Shown here: in pieces, positions 46,556 through 58,639 of the stretch | How positions within the stretch are numbered: the first letter of the stretch is position 1 | Layout of the letters: each line of letters starts with the position of its first letter | From: Bolinopsis microptera | Taxonomy: Eukaryota; Ctenophora; Tentaculata; Lobata; Bolinopsidae | Assembly (NCBI RefSeq): GCF_026151205.1 | Contig: NC_087073.1 | Coordinates: forward strand, 11,292,411-11,356,410 | DNA length: 64,000 nt | Direction: 5' to 3' | Made by a program: the position numbers and the translations under genes | Notes under the pieces: generated by a model | The model's input: the letters and a program-made list of their open reading frames with translations, nothing else | The model's database searches: none | What the model was told of the DNA's origin: nothing

Positions 46556-47445
46556 AAATCTTTACCACTTTAGGAGGGTTAAACATGTTGCGTCCGAGAC
46601 TTGGTTCCTTGGGTTAGGATGGCAAAAGGGTGGTCTAGCAGTGTTTTGAGGGACAATGTTTGAGGACAAGCAGCTCAACTTTATCTTCGTGAAGTGCCAT
46701 GTTGTTGCTTTTGCCCACTTATCGACACAGTTGAGATCATGCTGTATATCTGAGCATCTGTTAGACTATAGATGGTGCCGTACAATTCGGGTATCATAGA
46801 CTGAAATAAAAACCTGATGATTGTCATCAGTTTCCAACTTAAAGATTTTGTTATGCCCCCCTAACTCATAACTGCCAACATTTCCACTAACTGTAGTTAT
46901 TTTGTGATCAGAAGAATTTACAAAGTCTCTCAGAACTTTCATTACTTTCGAATTATCTTTATATATAGAAACTCTGCACCCATCGTCAGAAGGTGAGAAG
47001 TTAAACTTCCTCTGAAAAATAGGTTTTTCGGAATTCCACGACTCAGCGTGAGAGCATTCTTTATGTTGTCCCGGGAATTTTGAAGATAATGTGGGAAATT
47101 CAGTGTCTTTTGATACTAATTTGAATTAGATTTTTCATTTCTGAGAAAGCTGTTCACTTAAAGGACTTAAGTATTCAATGACTCCTATAGCATAAGTATT
47201 ACGTATGTGATTGTGTAGGTGATGTTAAACTGTGGTACGTGAAGGCATTCCATGTAACGCCCTGGCAAACTTTTAAACTTTCATACAAACCATAGTAAAC
47301 CATTTGCATGGTTTGTTCTCATTCTCTTGATTCCAACATGCCATTGGCGTCCATGCAACAGTGGTTCAAAAAGGTCATTTCGTATACGTAAGTGGAGCAC
47401 CTTAATTCTTTATTTGAAGATTCTTCCTAATATTGAATAGGCATT

Positions 47446-49425
47446 TTGTTACTTACACCACTTTATCTAGATGAAACATGCTGTTCACTTCTAATCGGAG
47501 TCACACTGTTGGTTTGTTTCCTGATTTATACTTCATGTGAAAACTTAGCCTTGAAAGAAACGTTATATCACATTCCCAGTCTCCCATTCCCAATATCTGG
47601 AAATGGTACTTCGAACACACTACGGCAAACAAAAAAGTGGTTGGAGGCTTGGCGGGACGGGTTTTGATTTCGCAGTTCTGTTGAAAGCTCGCTCCGAAAG
47701 AAACTTGGGGTATGACACGTATGTTTTGTAGTATTTTTGGGGGAAGTATAATTTACACACTTCGCGTGCCAGTAATTGCTAAGGTGCTTAGTGATCATAG
47801 GCCTTTATGAAAAAGAAAGCCCGAGGAAACGGGTTGTGTTATGTTGCTGGCGTCAGAGTTTTTGGACTCAAACGGAATCCTAACCGAGCCCGGAACCGAG
47901 AAATGGTATCTAAAACGGGAAAATGATGGATCCGGGGCATTCCAAAAAGAAGTTCCTCCGAATTTTGATGGCGATATAACGAAAAGTGCTGAGAAATGTG
48001 TCAGTTTTGGAATGGATAACAAGACAGAAGACCATAGATATTTACATGCTCATGAATTGAGTTGCATAGAAGTTGTTTGTTCTTGTGGATTTGACCTGAA
48101 AGAGGATTTTATTATGGCCGAAGATTAAAACTGATAAAGCTGTCGCTGATGTGTTTGATCGATTTTTGGCACTTTCAATTCTGGAATCTTTAACCTTTCC
48201 GTTGCCATGGAAGTTTTAGGTCCGAGAAAAGGGTTGAAGGAGTCCAATGGTTTGTTAAGAGGTATGATGAAGGGAACATCTTTCAGTAAGATTAGAGCAA
48301 GATCACCAAAGACCCTGACGCTCTCCAATGACATCTTAGACCTATTATCCGATGAGGTTTGAATATAATATAAGATTGTTCACCTACTCAACATTTAAAA
48401 CTGGTATTGTATCTTTTTCGTGTTTGTGATATCAAGTTGACTGATAAACATAATATAATAATATAGGTTAAAGCATGCCACGTTTTATTTGTTTTCATGG
48501 GAAAAACTATGCGGGTTCCATATTAATTAAAAGGAGATTTTTATCCAGGGAACATGACTGGAGAGGAGTTTCAATGGATTGTACATCATTGATGCTTTCT
48601 TTGTGTTCAGGAGCCGGTATGGAAAACTACTGCTATTACATTGTCTACCCTCATCTGGTTGTTACTTAAAACACCCCGAGATATCTCTGAAAGTGGTTGG
48701 CGAGGTACTTAGCTAGTTTCACCTCCCTGGTATGAATTCAAATAGTCATGGTTTAACTATCGTCAATATTGTTGTAACTGTTGATTTGTATCCTGCAAGG
48801 TGATATCAATATTTGCTGGCTTTTCTATTTCCGGTCACGGAAGTATACGGAAGCAAAGAAACTTTAGATTATGATGACTTGATAAGTTTGGTGTACCTTG
48901 AACAATGTATTAAAGAGTGTCTGAGAATGCACCCTCCAGCAGATACTTCTCGAGTGTGTTCTACAAAGTGATGAAACAGTGGCGGGTCTCCTTATTCCAA
49001 AGGTGTTCCACCCTTTCTACTTATTTTCTTTATTTAATCTCCAAACAAACATAAGATACCACTATATGGCTAAGATGGACGAATTAAATTTATTTGTCTT
49101 TTTTTTCAGGAGCTATAGTGATGTTACCCACAGAAGCTGGTTCACATTTAGAGGAATTCGGTCAGATCCATACACATTTGATCCGGACAGATTCGCTCCT
49201 GGCAAGAAAATAGAGCCCTTCACTTACTTTCCGTTTTACGGCTGGACCCCGAATGGTATGGTAAAACAATTTCGCATTATGGAGGGCAAAAGTTGTTCTG
49301 GCTAAGTCTGTACCACACTTTTCAGTTTTATGTCCATATCCTGAGGAAATGAAACTTGAGAAGATCAATACCTTGACTGCTAAACCAAGAAATGGGGTTT
49401 TTGTGGGGATAGCTAAACTAGATCT
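47446..49425 (+). CDS. Cytochrome P450, CYP46-like, frame-broken copy in the left arm
   Basis: Haem monooxygenase, ER-anchored; CYP46 enzymes hydroxylate sterols (family knowledge, substrate unknown here). In order: membrane anchor LLIGVTLLVCFLIYT and hinge IPSLPFPI (about 47460-47590); GTEKWYLKR, the C-helix WxxxR (47890-47920); AMEV..LLR segment (48205-48360); I-helix AGMETT around 48612, split by an extra A; K-helix ECLRMHPPA (ExxR, 48915-48945); then after an intron AIVMLPTEA and FDPDRFAPGKKIEPFTYFPF (49110-49240). The haem-Cys loop at 49245-49270 is unreadable in one frame, though comparison with the right arm implies GPRNCIG. Many 1-base indels break the frame. Exon borders are approximate. 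Confidence 0.8.
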
Positions 49426-50112
49426 CATGGGGAGTGCATTGTTTTCCCCTAGACTGAGTTTAAGTAATTTTATGGTATTTAGTTAAAACTTAAACCTTAG
49501 GTACATTCTAGCACCATACATGATAGGAAAATATATAATGATTATTGTTACAATATCAGTCTATTTAGCGGTTAGTTTTAGCATATTTTATTTCAGAAAG
49601 TTATGTTTCATTCGTTTTATTGAGTTTATCAGATAAATTTCAGACTTTGATTAAATTATTCTCGTTTCGTATCTTCTTTAAAGTAAGAAAGACAGTTTTA
49701 GTGTTTAAATTTTACGAACTTTAGTAGTGTATTAATCCTGTTTTTTAAAAGTTAGAAAATTTTGCTTATAGTATGTCAAATAAAAAATAGAAATAACCAG
49801 CAAATAAGTTGTATAACCTTATAAACGTATCTTGATATAGATCAACTTACTCAATTACATAATCAGAGTAGTGAGCTGGGTTATCTTCTCAAAATTGCTC
49901 ATGAAACCTTATTACGCCAATTAATTAATTATATAATATAATTATCTATATCATTTTAAACTTGTAGAAAATTTCCCCGGCAACGGGGACTAGGAAGAAA
50001 AAACACCGAAATCGACCTCAAACTGAACCTCTGGTGATGCACAAACCCAGCTCGCATTGGAGTTGAAACCCTCGCCACTTTTAGCAGGGGTGTAGAAAAA
50101 GGATAGGAATAG

Positions 50113-50209
50113 GACTATTGCAATATTCTAACGATTATATAACTCTCACTTCCGACGTTAATTATAAAAAATCTAAAGCCATAAATCAAATTCTAAGAAT
50201 GCTATAGCC
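50113..50209. other. Centre of the inverted repeat
   Basis: About 95 bases between the arms, with weak residual symmetry (CTATTGCAATATTC against GCTATAGCATTC reversed). No recognisable gene. Confidence 0.6.
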
Positions 50210-50924
50210 TATTCCTATCCTCTTTTCTACAACACTGATAAAAATGGCGAGGTTTCAACTCCATTTGCGAGCTGGGTTTGGCATCACTCCAGCGGGTTCC
50301 ATTTTGAGGTCGATTTTCGTGTTTTTTCTTCTATTGTCCCGTTGCCGGGGAAATTTTCGTCGTCAATGTTTAAAATATAATATAGATAGATTAAGTATAG
50401 AATGTAATTAATTGCGTAATAGGTTTCATGAGCAATTTTGAGAAGATAACCCAGCTCTCACTAATCTGAGATTGTAATTGAGTCAATTGATCTATACATG
50501 ATATCTGTTATAAGGTTATACAACTTATTTTGTGGTTATTTCATATTTTATTTGAAATACACTATGACAATAATATCTAACTTTTAAAAAACCAATTTAC
50601 ACTCTAAAGTTCGTTATAAAATTTAAACAACTAAACCTGTTCTTCCTTACTTTAAAGAAGTAGATACGAAACGGAGATAATTAGTTAAAACAGTCTGAAA
50701 TTTATGATAAACGTCAATAAAAGAATGAACCATAACTTTTGAATAAAAATTATGATAAAACTAACGCTTAAAATAGAACAGATATTGTAAAAATATTCAT
50801 ATCATATATTTTCCTATCATGTATGGTGCCAATGACATGTTACCTAGTTTAAGTTTTAACTAATACCATTAAAAATAGCCATTTAAAACTCAGTCGTAGG
50901 GGGAAAACCAATGCACTCCCCATG

Positions 50925-52900
50925 AGATCCTAGATAGCTATCCAACTAAAACCCCATTTCTTGGTTTAGAGTCAAGGTAGTGATCTTCCAAGTTCAGTTC
51001 TAGGGATATGATCATATAAAACTGAAAAGTGTGGTACAACTTAGCCAAGAACAACTTTTGCTCCATAATGGCGAATGTTTACCAATACATATTCGGGGTG
51101 TCCATGCCGTAAACGGAAGTAAGTGAGGGCTCTTTTTCTTGCCAGGAGCGAATCTGTCCGGATCAAATGTGTAAGTAATGACCAGAAATTCCTCTACATG
51201 TGAACAGCTTCTGTGGGTAACATCACTATAGCTCCTGAAAAAAAGACAAAATATAAATTAATTCGTCTCTTAGCATATTGTGGTTTATCTTATGTTTGTT
51301 AGGAGATTAATAAAGAAAATAAAGTTGAAAGGGTGAACAACCCTTTTGGAATAAGGAGACCGCCACTGTTTATCACTTGTAAGAACCAACCACTCGAGAC
51401 GTCATCTGGGCTGGGGGTGCATTCTCAGACCACTCTTTAATACATTGTTCAAGGTAACCAACTTATTCAGTATCATAATCTAAAGTTCTTTGCTTCCGTA
51501 TTCTTCGTGCTGACTAGAGAAAGCAAGCAAATTATTGAATCTCCTTGCAGGATACAACTCAACCATTTACAACAATATGTGACGATAGTTAATCATGAAC
51601 AGTTTGAAATGTTCATTACCAGGTTAGGTGAAACTTAATAAGTACTCGGCAACCACTTTCTGAGATATCTCGGGGTGTTTAAGAAAGCAACCAGATGAGG
51701 GTTTTGACATTGTAATAGCAGTAGTTTCCATACCGGCTACCATGAGATCACAAAGAATCATCTGATGTCATCCATTGAAACTTCACTCTCCAATCATGTT
51801 CCCTGGATAAAAATCTCCTTTTAATTAAATGGAAACCCATCATAGTTTTTCCATGAAAAACAAATAAAACGTGGCATATGCTTTAACTTATATTATTATT
51901 ATTATGTTTTATCATCAACTGATATCACAAACAAGAAAAAAGATACATACCAGTTGTTAATGTTGATAGGTGAACATTTATATTATATCAACCTCGGATC
52001 AATATGGTCTAAGATGTCATTGGAGATGCCGTCAGGGGGTTTCTTTGGTGATCTTTCTAATGCTGACTGAAAGATGTTCCTTCATCATAACTCTTAACAA
52101 ACCATTGGCTCCTTCAACCTCTTTTTATCGGACCAAAAACTTCCATGGCAACGGAAAGGTAAAGAATTCCAGAATGAAAGTGCGAAAATATCAAACACAT
52201 CAGCGACAGCTGTATTCAGTTTTTGAATCTTCGGCATAATTAAAATCATCTTTCAGGTCAAATCCACATGAACAAAACAACTTCTAATGCAAACTCTTAT
52301 TCATGAGGCAGTAAATATTCTATGGTCTTCTGGTCCTTGTTTCTTCCAATTACTGACACATTTTCTCTGCACTTTTCGTTATATCGCCCATTCAAAATGC
52401 GGAGGAAAGGACTTCTTTTGGAATGCCGGATCCATCATTTTCCGTTTATCGATACCCATTTCTCGGTGCCGGGATCGGTTAGGAATCAGTTTGGTCCAAA
52501 AAACTCTGTCGCCAGCAACATAACACAATCCCGTTTTCCTCGGGCTTTCTTTCATAAAGGTTCTATGGATCCACTAAGCACTTAGCAATTACTGAAACGC
52601 GATGTGTGTAAATTATACTTCCCCCAAAAATATACAAAACATACGTGTCAACCCAAGTTCTTTCGGAGAGCTTCGAACAGAACTGCGAAATCGCAAACCC
52701 TTCCCTCCAAGCTCCAACCTCTTTTTTTGTATTGCAGTAGTGTGTCCGAAGTACCATTTCCAGGATATTGGGATGGGGTACTGGAAAGATTGATAGAAAC
52801 GTTTTCTTTCAAGGTAAGTTTTCACATGAAGATAAAAATCAGGAAACAAACAACAGGTGACTCCGATATAGATAGTGAACAGCATGTTTCCTCTCGATAA
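50925..52900 (-). CDS. Cytochrome P450, CYP46-like, frame-broken copy in the right arm
   Basis: The mirror of the gene at 47.4-49.4 kb. On the minus strand: N-terminal part with TYVLYIFGGSIIYTHRV..VIAK (52565-52680); C-helix region (52400-52500); I-helix METTAIT-like part near 51710-51730; K-helix at about 51415-51450 with one extra G; and the last exon (51240-50925) with AIVMLPTEA, TFDPDRFAPGKK and a readable CIG of the haem loop near 51085. Indels fall at different places than in the left copy, so each copy clarifies the other. Likely one ancestral functional gene. It faces the left copy tail to tail. Confidence 0.78.
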
Positions 52901-53819
52901 GGTTGGTTAGTAACAAATTTGCCTTATAAAATATCGGAGAACGTCAAATAAAGAAATTAAGTGCTCCACTTACGGAATACGAAATGAACCTTGTTGAACC
53001 ACTGTTGCATTGGACGCCCAATGGCATGTAAGAGATCATAAATGATATCAAATGGCAAATGGTTACTATGGTTTGTATGAACGTTTAAAAGTTTGCCAGT
53101 GACTTTACAGGAATGCATTCACGTGACCCAGTTTACCAACCTACACAAGTCACATACATATTACTTTTGCCTATAGGTAGTCTGTAATACTTAAGTCTTA
53201 AGGTGAACAGCTTTCTCAGACAATGAAATCTAATGCAAATTTAGTTCAATAGGACACGGATTCCAAAGTAATCTATAGAAATCCGGGTAACATAAAGATG
53301 CTCTCACTCTGAGTCGTGGATTTCGAAAAAACCTATTTTCAGGACAGTTTAACATATCACCTGCTGACGATGGCGTGCAGAGATTTCTAATATAAAGATA
53401 ATTCTAAATTAAGAAGTTCGAGAGATTTGTAAAATTCTACTGGATCAGCAAAATAAACTACAGTTAGTGGAAAATTGTTGGCAGTTAGAGTTAGGGCCAT
53501 AACACAAAATCTTTAAGTTGGAAACCTGATGGATCAATCATCAGGTTCTTTGCCGTCTTGATACCGAAAATGTACGGCCCATCTATGTCTAACAGATGAC
53601 TCGATATTTCAGCATGCTCTCAACTGTGTCGATAAGGAGGGCAAATGCAACAACATGGCACTTCACGATGATAAATTTGAGCTGTCTTGTCTCTCAAACA
53701 TTGTCCTCAAAAACCTTTGCTAGACCCACCCATTTTTGCCATCCTAACACAAGTAATAGAAGTCTCGGACGGCAAAATGTTTATACCCTCTAAAGTGGTT
53801 AAAGATTTAGGGTGATTGT

Positions 53820-54510
53820 TTCAGCTTGACTTTTCAGTATCCTGGATTCCCCACCGTTACCCTTATAGCCGAACGTGCTCGTAAAGTTGCTGCTTGGTTC
53901 TGAGGTGCGTTTAAAACGAGGAAACAAAGTACCATGCTGACCCCCCTTTACAAAATCTTCATCAGAAGCCCACCTCGAGTACTGTTTGCCCTTATGAAAT
54001 ATTTCCAAGAATCGGACCGTCCAACAACTGGGAAGGGGTTTCAGCGCACGTTCCGACGAGAATAGATGGCCTACAGCATCTAAACTACTGGCAGAGACTC
54101 AACGGCCTTAAATTTGATGTCGTTTTTTGCAACGGAGGAGAGAACGATATACCATCATCCACATATGGAAAGTGCTGCGCACGGGCAAGTGCTCAAATGA
54201 TGTCAACATCCAGTTCTCTGCAACACTCCGAATGGCCAAAAGGCAGTTATTCCCACTGAATACACTAGCAGTTCAGCGCAACCAAACGCTATATGACAAT
54301 TCATTCTGCAGTAATTGGACCTTCGAATGTGGAACTTAATCCCACCACAAACATTGCATACTATCGAAAATCCCCTGCACTTTAAAGAAATACTTACAAC
54401 GTTTGTGAAATCCTTCCCGGAGAGCCTCTAGTGGCAGGATCACAGCTGTCGGAATGGAAATTTCGTTACTGGACTGGAGTAGAATAAAGCAGCGATCTGC
54501 TGTCCGGGTG
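53820..54510 (-). CDS. Mirror of the unidentified exon-like segments
   Basis: Right-arm counterparts of 45850-45990 and 46330-46530 (frames with PTAVILPLEALREGFHKR and ASDEDFVKGG..TSTFGYKGNGG). They are conserved enough to suggest coding, but the family is not recognised. Confidence 0.3.
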
Positions 54511-56349
54511 GTCAAAACTTGAATGACCGAAGAGGATACTATGAAGCACACAAAGTAACAATGTATGTAACTGCAAAGGAAATTTGAAACTTTTCTGGAA
54601 TGTTGGGACCTTAATTCAAAGATCATACATAGTACCTTTAACCCGTGAAAATGGCTAAGTATAATTTGATATCAAATTTAAGTATCTCTAAATATGATGA
54701 CCATTTAAAAAAAGCGAAAAAAAAGCTTGCGAAAAATGGCTCAGGCTGTAAATTATTTCGCGTGAAAGTAAACATTGAATCGGTTCAAACAAACAAAATA
54801 ATACGACATCATTAATAAAATCTATTGTATCTACTAAAGGATAGTAAACATTTCACATATTTCAGATTAACAAATTCGTTCAGTGATAAAAAACTACAAT
54901 ACTTATTCATTACATAAGCACCCCCGCGCGTGAGGGACGTTTTTTGCTAGTAATTTGCGACATTACTTTATGGATATCGAATCTCGCGACTTCAACGAAG
55001 GTGCTGGGGTCACGTTTACAATAATTCAAAACTTTTCAGTTCCTATCGTTTTAAGCATTCGTTAGTGGGCTTTCCCAGAAAACTAACTCTCATCTTCCTA
55101 GGTAATTCATGTTGCGCACAGCACTTGTTCAGTAGAGAGTGTACTCGCCTATCGAGAGAATGACGTGTTACGTTTCGTCACCTGCGGAAAAAGGAAGTGA
55201 GATATCGGAAACTCTGAGATTAACCGATCGATAATAAAATCCTTTCAGGTAGGTGGCTAGTCAAGATTTCATCTCTTTTGACATTAAGATGGCTTCAAAC
55301 ACCTCACAAAAAGTTTTCAAAAGTAAATTTGGTCTCGCGACTACAAATACCCACCATAAAACTTGCCTCATATATTTTTTGAGGGCAAGTTTTTGAGCGC
55401 GCCGCGTGTCTTTGTCTCAGCAACAGCAAGACATAGTTACAATCTCGCAAAATATGGAACAGACAAGGAAAAATATTGTATATTAATAACTGTCAAGGAA
55501 TTTAATGTATTTTAACAACTTGTTCTAATAATGCTAATAACTAATCGTGAACCTCATTAATGGTCGGCCCGGTGTGAGTGTATAGTATGGATTGGGCTTG
55601 AAATGGGGCGCTGGTATCGGTTAATACAGCGGCCAATTCAGGATCGAGCTGGTTTGTGGCTGCAGTCCAAATTTGGATATATCTGATTAGGTACCTAATT
55701 AGTGATTATGCACTTTAAAAGTAAGATTTAAACTCGGTATTACAATAAACATTAACAATTGTCTGCAACAATCAAGGTCAAGCTGACTAACTTAACTTGA
55801 AAATCATATTATTATATAGTGTTTGTATCATTATAAGACGACTAGTTTCTGACATGTCACTTGTCTGTGAAAAGGTGAAATGAGAGACGTTAGAATCTCA
55901 ATGATGATACAACATTTTTCTTGAATGGTACTGTAACAATCTTTATCGGTAATCTGTCGAATCACGCATATTAAATCCCATACCAATGTTCAAAGTGAAA
56001 AACTGAAATCTACCTGACAAACAAATTATAATAGTACCATTTTAACTCTCATGCAAGTTTACTCTTCTACGGCACTGGTTTTACATTGATATTCCCAAGA
56101 AAACCTGTCCGGAAAACTAAAATCAGTCAAAAGCAAAGCCCCCGAATGCACTGTACACAATCTTTGTAAATTACCCAATGTATTTTATCGTGTACACTGT
56201 ACAGACAGTTCCAATTAATGCAGTAGAGTTGTTTATGTTCCGACATTCCAATTACAATCATAACAAAACTCAAAAGTGAGGGTTGTATTGCAGGTTACTA
56301 ATTTCTGGCCAAATAAGCACTATATAGACATCACAATTTTAATGAGCGT

Positions 56350-56435
56350 ATATCTCCCGTTGTGGCGTGACGCTAGAGCGTCGAGTGCCTCGCAGGGGCG
56401 GGCGGTCGCACGTTCGATTTCCCGTGGTGTTAAAA
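56350..56435 (+). other. tRNA-derived SINE-like head (A and B boxes)
   Basis: TGGCGTGACGCTAGAGCG (56363-56380) resembles a pol III A box. CGTTCGATTTCCC (56411-56423) fits the B box GGTTCGANTCC closely. They are about 40 bases apart, as in tRNA genes. A clean cloverleaf is not visible, so a SINE or tRNA pseudogene is more likely than a functional tRNA. Confidence 0.4.
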
Positions 56436-56814
56436 TTAATTTTTTGCCCGATCACTCCGAAGCACAAATCATTTTTCATGATAAATTAGACATAAAACAA
56501 AAACTGCATTGGGGCCCCTGGCTATATCTAATTTTTAAAACATAACCCAGGCCAGAATTTCTTGAAATAATGTTGAGCATCTGTAACCAGTGCAGAAAAA
56601 GAGAAGATATTTAATCTCACTCCACATCTTTCTGCTGTTCTTAACTGTTCTCACCCTCTGTTTTAGGGTCATTAACCGCTGCTGGTTCTTTCTATCTGAA
56701 TGCTTGTTATTAAACCGGGGACCTGTTTTAAATATATAAGTGACAACTATTTTTAACGTTACAAATATCAGCCTGATTTGCAAAATGTAGCGATTTAATG
56801 TTGGATTGTCCCCA
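56436..56814. other. Non-coding link, no gene recognised
   Basis: No homology or transposon ends were seen between the SINE-like head and the third 830-bp repeat. Confidence 0.4.
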
Positions 56815-57645
56815 ATACCGAGTTAATCTTACTTTAAAGTGCATAATCACTAATTAGTACCTAATCAGATATAGATCCTAAATCTGGGACTGCAGCACAA
56901 CTACCACAGCACAGTGCTCGATCCTGATTGGCCGCTGTTATTACCTATAAACAGAGCCCCATTTCAGAGCTCAATCCATATATCCACTCACACCGGGCCG
57001 TACCATTTATGAGGATTCATCGATAGTTATTAGCATTATTGAACAAGTTGTTAAAATACATTAAATTCCTTTGCAGATATTAATACAATATTTTCCTTGT
57101 CTGTTCCTAGTGGCGAGATTGTAACTATGTCTTGCTGTTGCTGAGGACAAAGTCACGCGGGGCGGGCACAAAAACTTGCCCTCAAAAATATATTAGGGCA
57201 AGTTTTATGGTGGTATTTGGTAGGTGCGAGTCAAATTTACTTTTGAATCTTTTTGTGAGGTGTTTGAAGCCATCTTAATGTCTTAAAGAGTGAAATCTTG
57301 GACTAGCACCTACCTGCAGGATTTTTATCGATCGGGGGGTTTATCTCAGATTTTGATATCTCACTTCCTTTTTCCGCAGGGGACCGAAACGTACACGTCA
57401 TTCTCTGTAAAAGGTGAGTACACTCTGACTTGCAACAAGTGCTGGCGGACACATGATTATCCTAGGATGATGAGTAGTTTCTGGGAAAGCCCTACGTGCT
57501 TTAAAACGATAGGACTGAAAAGTTTGATGAATTATTGAAAACTTGTCCCAGCACTCTCGTTGAAAGGTCGGCGAGTTCGATATCCATAAAGTAATGTCGC
57601 AAATTACTAGCAACAACGTTGCCCTCACGCGCGGCGGGGTGATAA
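56815..57645 (+). repeat. Third copy of the 830-bp repeat
   Basis: Same strand and order as 44630-45455, with many small indels. It shows that this block was duplicated independently of the inverted repeat. Confidence 0.8.
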
Positions 57646-57759
57646 GGTTTTATCTCATAAACACATAAACCGAGTATTCTAGAAACGATTTTATAAAATG
57701 CAAATCAGTGTCTGAAAAAAAATAATCGCACTACCTAATCAAAAGCAAAACCTAATCAT

Positions 57760-58338
57760 TAGGGGGGGGTCTTTATTCAAAATCATCTCGAAATCGACTT
57801 TTTAGTTATTTCTGATAGAGGGGAGTAGAGTAATATCTATCAGTGCTTTTGGTCCCATGGAAAAATATTGCTTCCTAGCCGAAATTATCGCCGGTCAAAG
57901 GTCAGCGCTTTGTGTAATTTTATTGCCCGAATTTTCAATCGCAGTTCTGTAAAATCGAGTCTAAAAAATCTATCTTCTTTGTCGATTTTTAGAGGTCCAC
58001 TTTTTCAAAATCGAATTTAAATTCTTTTTAAAAGCCTCTCTTTATAATCTGGCTCTCGAGTTCTTATTCTAACTGATCTTAAGAACATATCACTGAAGGT
58101 TTGAGGGTGCATTGCTCGAAAAAATGTAGGAGAAGATAGATTTTCAGAACGTGCATTGAAAATCGCTCGCGCATACAATTACACACAAGCGCTGACCTTT
58201 GAAGCTTTGACCAAGGATAATTTCTGCTCGGAACAATTATTTTTTCCAATGTGACGAAAAGCAGCTGATAGATATCACTCCCCCTCTATCAGAAAACAAC
58301 TATAAAGATTTCGAGAAAATTTTGAATGAAGACCCTTA
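57760..58338. mobile_element. Foldback MITE, about 580 bp
   Basis: The left end TTAGGGGGGGGTCTTTATTC runs inverted to GAATGAAGACCCTTA at the right. Symmetry continues inward (TTCTGATAGAGGGG with CCCCTCTATCAGAA; GGTCAAAGGTCAGCGCTT with AAGCGCTGACCTTTGAA). The arms fill nearly the whole element. A TTA duplication is possible. Confidence 0.75.
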
Positions 58339-58639
58339 GATAAATTCAAAATAAAATAACTTTGCAAAGTCCACCGATTTGATTTAAATGGATCAGTAGT
58401 ATTTAAATATCGTAATAAAAAAACAACGTTTTTTATGATATTAGTTATTAAGTGTTAGTAAAACAATAATTGTTATTAAAATTGTATAAAAACGAATGAG
58501 AATGAATACAGTTTAAAAATTACATACTTATAACCCATTAATTCATGCTTTCTGAGATATTGTAAACTAAAAATAAAAATCTTACTTGATTTTACACGGT
58601 TTTAGCACGGTTTAACAGGCACGGTAAAAAAAACATTAG

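Larger units (their letters stand above)
44105..50112 (+). repeat. Left arm of a 12-kb inverted repeat carrying a P450 gene
   Basis: It matches the reverse complement of about 50205-56255 along its whole length, including introns and intergenic DNA. Paired positions sum to about 100360. Differences are mostly one- and two-base indels. The sequences flanking the two arms are unrelated to each other. Confidence 0.85.
50205..56255 (-). repeat. Right arm of the 12-kb inverted repeat
   Basis: Reverse complement of 44105-50112. Beyond 56255 the match to the sequence left of 44105 stops. Confidence 0.85.
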
